6,570 nucleotides of DNA from an uncultured Erysipelotrichaceae bacterium (GTDB lineage Bacteria; Bacillota_I; Bacilli_A; RFN20; CAG-826): contig CADCCA010000052.1 in the NCBI GenBank assembly GCA_902799855.1, forward strand, positions 1 through 6,570, given 5' to 3'. The stretch's first letter is position 1. Each line of letters opens with the position of its first letter. The notes below the pieces were generated by a model. The model saw only the letters and a list, made by a program, of their open reading frames with translations, was not told the DNA's origin and ran no database searches. This document shows, piece by piece, positions 1 to 5,208 of this stretch. A program made the translations under genes and the position numbers.

Positions 1-659
1 ACTATGAAAATCTTCCTTATGAGAGTCAAGAAGTTGAAGAAGTTTTAAGAGCGATGCCCGCCTATATCCGTAACGCGGAAAAGAATAGCTATGGTCCAAG
101 AAGACATAGCGAGGATGACATTCGCGTGCACTTACTGAGTAAAAATGAAGAAGACGTTTTAGCGGCCTTAGACGAAATCAAATCACAACCAATTGATGAT
201 TACCTTTTAAATATTTTGAATATTGTTCGTTCTCACCCTCGTCAAGTCGTGAGAACTTTTGCCTTACTCTTACTAGTCCATTCTCATTACGATAAAAGAG
301 TCATGTTTTTACATCACAAAAACTTGATTGAAGTTAATCCATCTTTACTCCCAGAACCATTTGTCGTACCTGGTTTAGCGAAGATGGAAGATGTCAGTTT
401 TGCTATGCAAAAAGAGTATCGTGATCCGACGGTTGCGCAAAACGCTCTTCAATTATTAGCCTCATATCTTTTATACATTTATCCAGATCCTTTAAAGTTA
501 TCAAAAGAAGAAACCCTTTTAATCTTTGGTTATCTTTCTAAAAAGCTCCTTCAAATCGACACTAGTGATTTAGAAGCTTCTTGTCTTGAAAAAGGCTTTG
601 ATTTTAATCAAATAAACGAGAAAATTAAACAAATCGAAGAAGATTTGAACGATTTTTAA
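1..659 (+). CDS. Conserved hypothetical protein, C-terminal part (possible YsoA/DUF3196-like helical repeat protein), 5' end outside the window
   Basis: The function is not known. The frame is open from base 3 to a TAA at 657-659, giving 218 visible residues. The first ATG in frame is at 54, but it has no convincing ribosome binding site, and the 17 codons before it read like protein (ending EEVLRAM), so the gene most likely starts left of the window. The product is soluble-looking, with no signal peptide or clear membrane segment. It is rich in Leu, Glu and Lys in a pattern typical of stacked helices, and ends in an acidic, helix-forming tail (KIKQIEEDLNDF). The visible start, NLPYESQEVEEVL, recalls the 'PYIP..VE' stretch I associate with the DUF3196 family of Mollicutes and Bacilli. 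In B. subtilis the TPR-like gene ysoA lies directly upstream of tig, as this gene does. Both points are recollection plus synteny, not a search result. Coding status is confident; family is tentative. Confidence 0.8.
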   Translation, partial: YENLPYESQEVEEVLRAMPAYIRNAEKNSYGPRRHSEDDIRVHLLSKNEEDVLAALDEIKSQPIDDYLLNILNIVRSHPRQVVRTFALLLLVHSHYDKRVMFLHHKNLIEVNPSLLPEPFVVPGLAKMEDVSFAMQKEYRDPTVAQNALQLLASYLLYIYPDPLKLSKEETLLIFGYLSKKLLQIDTSDLEASCLEKGFDFNQINEKIKQIEEDLNDF

Positions 660-684
660 TCTATTTTTGTCTTCTTTTAACGAC

Positions 685-703
685 TTGCTTGTGTTTTGCT
701 TGT
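685..703 (+). repeat. Short direct repeat upstream of tig
   Basis: TTGCTTGT occurs at 685-692 and again at 696-703. The copies start 11 bases apart, about one helical turn, which would place them on the same face of the DNA. The second copy overlaps the proposed -35 box of the tig promoter. The unit does not match the CtsR heptad (GGTCAAA or its complement). It could be a protein-binding site or chance in a T-rich stretch. Confidence 0.4.
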
Positions 704-729
704 CTTTTATCGTGCATACGTGATATATT
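700..729 (+). promoter_or_regulatory. Predicted sigma-A promoter of tig (extended -10)
   Basis: The -10 box is TATATT at 724-729, preceded by TGA at 721-723, which gives the TGN extension common in Gram-positive promoters. A weak -35, TTGTCT (4 of 6 matches to TTGACA), lies at 700-705 with an 18-base spacer. Transcription would start near 736, leaving a leader of about 30 bases before tig. There is no strong terminator after the preceding gene, so read-through into tig is also possible. Confidence 0.5.
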
Positions 730-737
730 TATTCACG
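719..737. promoter_or_regulatory. Inverted repeat over the tig -10 box and start site, candidate operator
   Basis: CGTGA at 719-723 and TCACG at 733-737 are exact reverse complements separated by 9 bases, and the 9-base spacer contains the -10 box. A second partly nested pair, ATACG at 716-720 and CGTAT at 740-744, surrounds it. The 9-base spacing is like that of a CIRCE element, but the arms do not match TTAGCACTC/GAGTGCTAA. A repressor bound here would block polymerase. The arms are short, so chance is possible. Confidence 0.35.
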
Positions 738-747
738 CTCGTATTTT

Positions 748-754
748 GAAAGGA
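748..754 (+). promoter_or_regulatory. Ribosome binding site of tig, unusually distant
   Basis: GAAAGGA ends 13 bases before the ATG at 768, longer than the usual 5 to 9. No other ATG, GTG or TTG lies in frame between them, and an in-frame TGA stop is at 747-749, so 768 is the only sensible start. Confidence 0.6.
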
Positions 755-767
755 CATAAATCAAAAC

Positions 768-2045
768 ATGGAAAGAAAAGTAACAAAATTAGAACATTGC
801 CATACTGAAGTAACAGTCAATGTTGACAAAGACCTTTGGAAAAAGGCACAAGACAAGGCTTTTAAGAAACTTGCCGCTAACATCACTGTTCCAGGTTTCA
901 GAAAAGGCAAAGCTCCTGTTAATATGGTCAAATCTCGCGTTGATCAAATGAGAGTTTTTAACGAAGCGATTAACGATGTATTAAATCCCGTTTATACAGA
1001 AGTCATCACTGAAGAAAAAATTCAACCAATGACCAGACCAAACTTTGATGTCACCAAATTAAGTGAAGATGAATTAGAAGTTAAAGTCACAATTGTCACT
1101 CGTCCAGAAGTCGAACTTGGTAAGTACCAAGGCTATGAACTCGGCAAAGGTAAAGTTGAAGTTAAAGACGCTGATGTCGATAACGCAATCGAAGATCTCC
1201 GTAAGAGAAACGCCACAATCATGCCAAAAGAAGGCCAAGCCGAAAAAGGTGATATCGTTGTCATCGATTTCGATGGCAGTGTCGATGGTGTGAAATTCGA
1301 TGGTGGTAAAGCCGAAAACTATGAATTAGAACTCGGTTCACATCAATTCATTGAAGGCTTCGAAGATCAATTAGTGGGTTCCTCTGCTGGTATTGAAGTT
1401 GATGTTAAAGTCAAATTCCCAGAAAACTATCCAGCCAAAGAAATCGCTGGTAAAGATGCTGTCTTCCAAGTTAAAGTTAACGAAGTTAAACAAAAAGTTT
1501 TACCTGAATTAAACGATGAATTCATCAAAGATCTTAACTTCAATGGTGTTGAGACAGTTGAACAATTAAGAAAGAACCGCGAAGAAGAATTATTGAGACA
1601 AAGAGAAAACGATGCTAAACGTGAATATCTCGATAAACTCGTTGAAGAAATCAAGAAAGTCACTAAATTCGACATCGCTGATGAAATCTTACAAGACGAA
1701 GCCGAAGGTCGTAAGAAAGACTTCGAGAATAGATTAAAGTCCAATGGTCTTGATCTCGAACAATATCTCACCCTCACCGGCACAAGCCAAGAAGATTTAA
1801 ATAAACAACTCAAAGATGAAGCCGAAAAAGGTCTTCAAACATTCCTCGTCATGTCCACAGTTGGTGAAAAAGAAGACATCAAAGTGACTAACGAAGATTT
1901 AGACTTCGAACTCGCTAAGCTCGGTGACCAACATCAAATGAGCATCGATCAAGTGAAAACCGCTTTAGGTAGACAACTCGACCAATTAAGAAGCAACTTG
2001 CTCATGAGCCGTATCGAAGATTTCCTTTATAACAACAACAAATAA
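768..2045 (+). CDS. tig: Trigger factor, ribosome-associated chaperone and peptidyl-prolyl isomerase
   Basis: Trigger factor docks at the ribosome exit tunnel, shields nascent chains and can isomerise prolyl bonds; it acts in the cytoplasm. The 425-residue product has the family's normal length (B. subtilis about 424). The N-terminal ribosome-binding domain spans about residues 1-115, with the signature GFRKGKAP at 43-50 that contacts protein L23. The FKBP-type PPIase domain spans about 155-245, opening with GDIVVIDFDG (161-170) and containing ELGSHQFIEGFEDQLVG (188-204). The Lys/Glu-rich helical C-terminal domain with the chaperone arms runs from about 247 to the end. The gene is intact. It starts the apparent tig-lon-ysxC unit, with 28 bases before lon. 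Many codons end in C (ATC, GTC, CTC), unlike the more AT-ending ysxC, which may reflect high expression. Identification is by sequence signatures and context, with little doubt. Confidence 0.97.
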   Translation: MERKVTKLEHCHTEVTVNVDKDLWKKAQDKAFKKLAANITVPGFRKGKAPVNMVKSRVDQMRVFNEAINDVLNPVYTEVITEEKIQPMTRPNFDVTKLSEDELEVKVTIVTRPEVELGKYQGYELGKGKVEVKDADVDNAIEDLRKRNATIMPKEGQAEKGDIVVIDFDGSVDGVKFDGGKAENYELELGSHQFIEGFEDQLVGSSAGIEVDVKVKFPENYPAKEIAGKDAVFQVKVNEVKQKVLPELNDEFIKDLNFNGVETVEQLRKNREEELLRQRENDAKREYLDKLVEEIKKVTKFDIADEILQDEAEGRKKDFENRLKSNGLDLEQYLTLTGTSQEDLNKQLKDEAEKGLQTFLVMSTVGEKEDIKVTNEDLDFELAKLGDQHQMSIDQVKTALGRQLDQLRSNLLMSRIEDFLYNNNK

Positions 2046-2060
2046 TTTTTACTAAAATTA
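2043..2060 (+). other. AT-only inverted repeat between tig and lon
   Basis: TAATTTT (2043-2049) and AAAATTA (2054-2060) are perfect complements around a 4-base loop. The left arm begins with the tig stop codon and the right arm ends on the first base of the lon Shine-Dalgarno sequence. With only A-U pairs the RNA stem would be weak and has no U-tract after it, so it is not a terminator. At most it could slightly modulate lon initiation. Confidence 0.35.
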
Positions 2061-2066
2061 GGAGGT
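2060..2066 (+). promoter_or_regulatory. Strong ribosome binding site of lon
   Basis: AGGAGGT, a full complement to the 16S rRNA 3' end, lies 7 bases before the ATG at 2074. It fixes that start and predicts efficient initiation independent of tig. Confidence 0.9.
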
Positions 2067-2073
2067 CATTAAT

Positions 2074-4401
2074 ATGAATGAAGGGCCCCAAATCTTAACC
2101 CTCCCATTACTTCCTACTAGAAGTTTTGTCCTCTTTCCTGCTACCGTCCAACCGATTGAAGCAGGAAGAGTGTTTTCCATCAACGCGATTAAAGCCGCCC
2201 ACCTTGAAGCCGATTCATTGATTTTTGTGGCGTGCCAAAAGAATCCAAACGATGAAACCATTAGTTTAGATAATATTTATCCATTCGGCACTTTGTGCCG
2301 CATCGTTAGCATTATCGAAAAAGGCGATTTAGTCAGAGTGCGTGTTGATGTCGTTGAAAGAGTGCGTATTAACAAACTCACATATGACGATAAGAACGCA
2401 TATTACGTCGCTGAAGGTAGCATTGAAAAGATTCCAAGCGTTACTGATTTAGAAAACGATTCCATTATCCGTGCCATTATTGAAAAGTTAAACAACCTTC
2501 CAAATGTTTTATCTCTTCTCAATAAATCGACACTCAATATGGTCAATAAGACCAAAGACGCTGCTAGTTTGTGCTACTTATTAGCGTCTAATCTCCAAGC
2601 TTCCACTGAAGAAAAGGAAAGCATTTTAGAATGCGATAACGTCAATTCTTTAATGGAAAAGATTGTTTTGCTCCTTTCTGGGGAACAAACCAAAGCGCAA
2701 ATCGAAGAAAACATCGCTAATTCAGTCCGTGAATCAAGCGAAAAAGCGCAAAAGGAGTATTTCCTTAGAGAAAAATTAAAAGCCATCAAAAAGGAACTTG
2801 GTGAAAATACTGATGATAACAATTCTCCAGAATCCATCTTGGAAAAAGTGGAGAACAATCCTTATCCAGAAAACATCAAAAAGAAAGTTAAAAGCGAACT
2901 TAACAAGTTTGATATGATGCCTCAAGGTTCCCTTGAAGCGGCTTTGATTCAATCTTATTTAGATGTTTTATTATCCATTCCATGGTGGGAAAAGACCGAA
3001 GATGACGAAGATCTTAATCACGTCGAACAAATCTTAGATGAAGACCATTATGGTTTAGAGATTCCAAAGAAGAGAATTATCGAATATTTAGCCATTAAGA
3101 AATTAACTGGCAATTTAAAATCCCCAATTCTCTGCTTCTATGGCCCACCAGGAACTGGTAAAACCTCTTTAGGTAAATCCATCGCTAGAGCGTTAGGACG
3201 CAAGTTCTTTAAGGCTTCTTTAGGTGGTATTTCTGATGAAGCGGAAATCCGCGGTCATAGAAGAACCTATGTCGGTAGTTTACCTGGCCGTATTATCCAA
3301 GGCATGAGAAAAGCGGGTGTTACTAACCCAGTCTTCCTTCTCGACGAAGTCGATAAGTTAGCCTCATCCTATAAAGGTGATCCTGCCAGTGCGCTTTTAG
3401 AAGTGCTTGACCCAGAACAAAACATCCAATTTAACGATAATTATGTGGAAGAACCATATGATTTAAGTGATGTCTTGTTCATCTGTACTGCCAACTACTT
3501 AGAAAACATTCCTGGTCCATTAAGAGACCGTTTGGAATTAATTCAACTTTCTTCTTATACCGAAATTGAAAAAATGCACATTGTTAAAGAGCATTTAATC
3601 AAAAAGCAAATCGCTTTAAACGGTCTTAAAGAAGATCAAGTCTCTTTCAAAGATGATGCGATTAAATTAATCATTCGTTCATACACCCGTGAATCCGGTG
3701 TCCGTGAACTCGAAAGAAAGATTGCTTCTTGCTTAAGAAAAGTCGCAGTTAACTTTGTTAAGAATCCAAAAATCGGTAAGACAATCATTACCGAAAAGAA
3801 AGTCAAAGAATTCTTAGGCGTCCCATTATTTGAGGACTCCCATAAAGAAAAAGAACCACAAGTTGGTGTGGTCACTGGCTTAGCCTATACTGAATATGGT
3901 GGCGATATTTTACCAATCGAAGTCAATTACTTCAAAGGTAAAGGCGCCCTCATCTTAACTGGTCACTTAGGTGATGTCATGAAAGAAAGCGCGAATATCG
4001 CTCTTGATTATGTGAAGAGCAATGCGGAATTATTCAAGATTGATCCTGAACTTTTCGCTAATAACGACATTCACATTCACGTGCCAGAAGGGGCTGTGCC
4101 AAAAGATGGTCCAAGCGCTGGTGTGGCCATGACTTGTGCCATTATCTCTTGCCTCAGCAAACGTCCTGTTTCACCTGATGTCGCGATGACTGGTGAAGTG
4201 ACATTGCGCGGTCAAGCCTTACCAATTGGTGGCTTAAGAGAGAAATCTTTAGCGGCTTTAAGATGTGGTATCAAAGCCATTATCGTCCCTAAAGAAAACA
4301 AGAAAGATGTCGAAGAACTTCCAAAGGAAGTTAAAGAATCCTTACGCATCGAATTCATGACTAGCGTGGAAGACGCTGTTAAATTCTGTTTTGTCGAATA
4401 A
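2074..4401 (+). CDS. lon: ATP-dependent serine protease Lon (LonA type)
   Basis: Lon is a cytoplasmic hexameric protease that unfolds and degrades misfolded and some regulatory proteins using ATP. The product has 775 residues, matching B. subtilis LonA (about 774). Residues 1 to about 200 form the substrate-recognition LON domain (LPLLPTRSFVLFP at 10-22). A helical linker with QKEYFLREKLKAIKKELGE at 226-244 follows. The AAA+ module has Walker A GPPGTGKT at 357-364, Walker B FLLDEVDK at 421-428, sensor-1 Asn474 in CTANYL, candidate arginine fingers in PLRDRLE at 482-488, and sensor-2 Arg544 in SGVRELER. The protease domain begins near 595 and has the Ser-Lys dyad: Ser681 in PKDGPSAG and Lys724 in GGLREKSLAAL. 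No transmembrane insert is seen, which excludes the archaeal LonB type. All catalytic residues are present. No clpX or lonB lies between tig and lon, unlike Bacillus. The stop overlaps the start of ysxC. Confidence 0.98.
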   Translation: MNEGPQILTLPLLPTRSFVLFPATVQPIEAGRVFSINAIKAAHLEADSLIFVACQKNPNDETISLDNIYPFGTLCRIVSIIEKGDLVRVRVDVVERVRINKLTYDDKNAYYVAEGSIEKIPSVTDLENDSIIRAIIEKLNNLPNVLSLLNKSTLNMVNKTKDAASLCYLLASNLQASTEEKESILECDNVNSLMEKIVLLLSGEQTKAQIEENIANSVRESSEKAQKEYFLREKLKAIKKELGENTDDNNSPESILEKVENNPYPENIKKKVKSELNKFDMMPQGSLEAALIQSYLDVLLSIPWWEKTEDDEDLNHVEQILDEDHYGLEIPKKRIIEYLAIKKLTGNLKSPILCFYGPPGTGKTSLGKSIARALGRKFFKASLGGISDEAEIRGHRRTYVGSLPGRIIQGMRKAGVTNPVFLLDEVDKLASSYKGDPASALLEVLDPEQNIQFNDNYVEEPYDLSDVLFICTANYLENIPGPLRDRLELIQLSSYTEIEKMHIVKEHLIKKQIALNGLKEDQVSFKDDAIKLIIRSYTRESGVRELERKIASCLRKVAVNFVKNPKIGKTIITEKKVKEFLGVPLFEDSHKEKEPQVGVVTGLAYTEYGGDILPIEVNYFKGKGALILTGHLGDVMKESANIALDYVKSNAELFKIDPELFANNDIHIHVPEGAVPKDGPSAGVAMTCAIISCLSKRPVSPDVAMTGEVTLRGQALPIGGLREKSLAALRCGIKAIIVPKENKKDVEELPKEVKESLRIEFMTSVEDAVKFCFVE

Positions 4402-4979
4402 TGATTAACTTTAATAACGTCACATTTGTCAAATCTTGTCCAACGAGAAAAGAAAAACCTCAGGTGCAAAAATCTGAGGTTTTAATCGTTGGCAAATCTA
4501 ACGTCGGTAAATCCTCTTTAATCAATGCTTTAACCAATAAAAAGAAGATGGCTTTTACCTCCTCTAAACCAGGCCATACGCGTTTATTAAACTATTATGA
4601 TATCGATAATAGCTTTTATATCGTTGACGCTCCTGGATATGGCTATGCTAAAGGCGGATTAGATTTAGATAGATTATTTGCAGAAATGATGGAATCTTAT
4701 TTTGATAATAATAATGAATTAAAACTGGTTTTAATCTTATTAGACGCGAGAAGAGAATTATCAATTGATGATCAAGAAATCATCGATTTTGTTAAAGAAA
4801 ACAACGTGAAGTATTTTATCGTTATCACCAAATACGATAAGGTTAATCAAAAAGAAAAAGCTGCGTTGAATAAACGCTTAAATAATGAAGGGTTCAGTAA
4901 AGAACAAGTCTTCTATACTTCTTCATTAAATAACGATGGCTTATCCCTTTTGAAAAAAGAGATTGAAAAAAGCATTTAG
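4401..4979 (+). CDS. ysxC: Ribosome-biogenesis GTP-binding protein YsxC/EngB (YihA family)
   Basis: YsxC is a small GTPase needed for late assembly of the 50S ribosomal subunit in bacteria and is usually essential. The 192-residue product has the normal length for the family. The G1/P-loop is GKSNVGKSS at 31-39, G2 is Thr60 within PGHTR (57-61), G3 is DAPGYG at 76-81, G4 is TKYDK at 143-147 (the family's usual TKxD in place of NKxD) and G5 is TSS at 173-175. The start ATG at 4401 shares its A with the last base of the lon TAA stop (TAATG). No Shine-Dalgarno sequence precedes it, so translation probably depends on ribosomes finishing lon. The order lon-ysxC is conserved in Bacilli, which supports the assignment. 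A terminator-like hairpin falls in codons 18-28, and the last codons contain the predicted valS promoter. Confidence 0.97.
   Translation: MINFNNVTFVKSCPTRKEKPQVQKSEVLIVGKSNVGKSSLINALTNKKKMAFTSSKPGHTRLLNYYDIDNSFYIVDAPGYGYAKGGLDLDRLFAEMMESYFDNNNELKLVLILLDARRELSIDDQEIIDFVKENNVKYFIVITKYDKVNQKEKAALNKRLNNEGFSKEQVFYTSSLNNDGLSLLKKEIEKSI
4454..4487 (+). terminator. Terminator-like hairpin inside the start of ysxC
   Basis: AAAACCTCAG (4454-4463) and CTGAGGTTTT (4474-4483) form a perfect 10-bp stem around a 10-base loop. G4464-U4473 and U4465-A4472 could extend it to 12 bp with a 6-base loop. The 3' arm ends in TTTT followed by AATC, a short U-tract. It lies 53 bases after the lon stop, within ysxC codons 18-28. 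The shape resembles an intrinsic terminator or attenuator that could reduce ysxC relative to lon. Its position inside a coding region, the short U-run and the loop size argue for weak or no termination. Confidence 0.35.
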
Positions 4980-4990
4980 TTTAGTAAAAT
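4963..4990 (+). promoter_or_regulatory. Predicted sigma-A promoter of the valS leader, in the 3' end of ysxC
   Basis: TTGAAA at 4963-4968 (5 of 6 to TTGACA) and TAAAAT at 4985-4990 (5 of 6 to TATAAT) are separated by 16 bases. Transcription would start near 4996-4998, just where the T-box Stem I begins. The -35 box lies in the last coding codons of ysxC and the -10 box just after its stop. Confidence 0.7.
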
Positions 4991-5146
4991 AAAAAAGTCC
5001 GGTGAAGAAGAGGAGTAATCCCAAGTTCGCTTATAGAGAGTCAAGGATGGTGGAAGCTTGACAGTGGAAGGGGATGAAGGTCGCTTTGGAGGAATAGTTA
5101 CCTAGCGAAAATAGGTTAATGAAGTGCGTAGGCTAATGCTTACGAA

Positions 5147-5177
5147 CTAAGGTGGTACCACGCGGAAGCGTCCTTAG
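5147..5177 (+). promoter_or_regulatory. T-box antiterminator helix
   Basis: CTAAGG (5147-5152) pairs perfectly with CCTTAG (5172-5177). After a seven-base bulge, TGGTACC (5153-5159), ACGC (5160-5163) pairs with GCGT (5168-5171) around a GGAA tetraloop. This is the classic two-helix antiterminator whose bulge captures the tRNA 3' end. It uses bases 5168-5177, which the terminator stem and loop also need, so the two folds exclude each other. Confidence 0.9.
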
Positions 5178-5196
5178 ATAGGGCGTTTTTATTTTT
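5166..5196 (+). terminator. Rho-independent terminator of the valS T-box leader
   Basis: AAGCGTCCT (5166-5174) pairs with AGGGCGTTT (5180-5188), including G-U pairs at U5171-G5183 and G5168-U5186, around a 5-base loop. The T-rich tract TTTTTATTTTT (5186-5196) follows. It should form when charged tRNA-Val fails to stabilise the antiterminator. It would also end transcripts arriving from ysxC, which has no other terminator. Confidence 0.9.
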
Positions 5197-5202
5197 AAGG
5201 AG
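5197..5202 (+). promoter_or_regulatory. Ribosome binding site of valS
   Basis: AAGGAG lies 6 bases before the ATG at 5209 and directly after the T-box terminator U-tract, which supports this start. Confidence 0.85.
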
Positions 5203-5208
5203 AAGATT

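Larger units (their letters stand above)
4996..5196 (+). promoter_or_regulatory. T-box riboswitch (valine) controlling valS
   Basis: This leader RNA senses uncharged tRNA-Val and allows transcription of valS when valine charging falls. Stem I: the base pairs UCC (4998-5000) with GGA (5091-5093) above a kink-turn-like region. The specifier loop has the loop-E AGTA at 5014-5017 facing GAAG then GTC. The stem above it pairs ATCCC (5018-5022) with GGGAT (5071-5075). The distal helix pairs GTCAAG (5040-5045) with CTTGAC (5057-5062) around a GGATGGTGGAAG-type apical loop, preceded by AGAGA. The specifier is GUC (Val) at 5080-5082, in the usual GAA-N-codon position. Smaller stems are CCTA/TAGG (5101-5104/5112-5115) and CGTAGG/CTTACG (5127-5132/5139-5144). 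The T-box motif is AAGGTGGTACCACGCG (5149-5164). Its UGGU (5153-5156) can pair with the ACCA end of a tRNA whose discriminator base is A. No open frame is expected in this region. Confidence 0.95.

Noticed and set aside
54..56. ATG at 54 as the true start of the first gene
   Set aside because: The frame is open to the left edge with protein-like sequence, and no good ribosome binding site precedes this ATG.
630..670. Possible terminator of the first gene: CAAATC-GAAGAA-GATTTG hairpin followed by T-rich sequence
   Set aside because: The stem is only 6 bp and AT-rich, lies wholly within the coding region, and is separated from the T-run, so it does not meet the usual standard for a terminator.
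660..767. CIRCE or CtsR heat-shock operator upstream of tig
   Set aside because: Neither TTAGCACTC-N9-GAGTGCTAA nor tandem GGTCAAA heptads are present; the repeats found have different sequences.
1427..1813. Minus-strand open frame of 128 codons opposite tig
   Set aside because: Its Ser/Leu/Arg-rich composition is the antisense shadow of a Lys/Glu-rich gene, and tig is certain on the other strand. The same holds for the other minus-strand frames opposite lon, ysxC and valS.
2053..2058. TAAAAT as a -10 box for a separate lon promoter
   Set aside because: No sequence resembling TTGACA lies 15-19 bases upstream; the match is expected by chance in AT-rich DNA.
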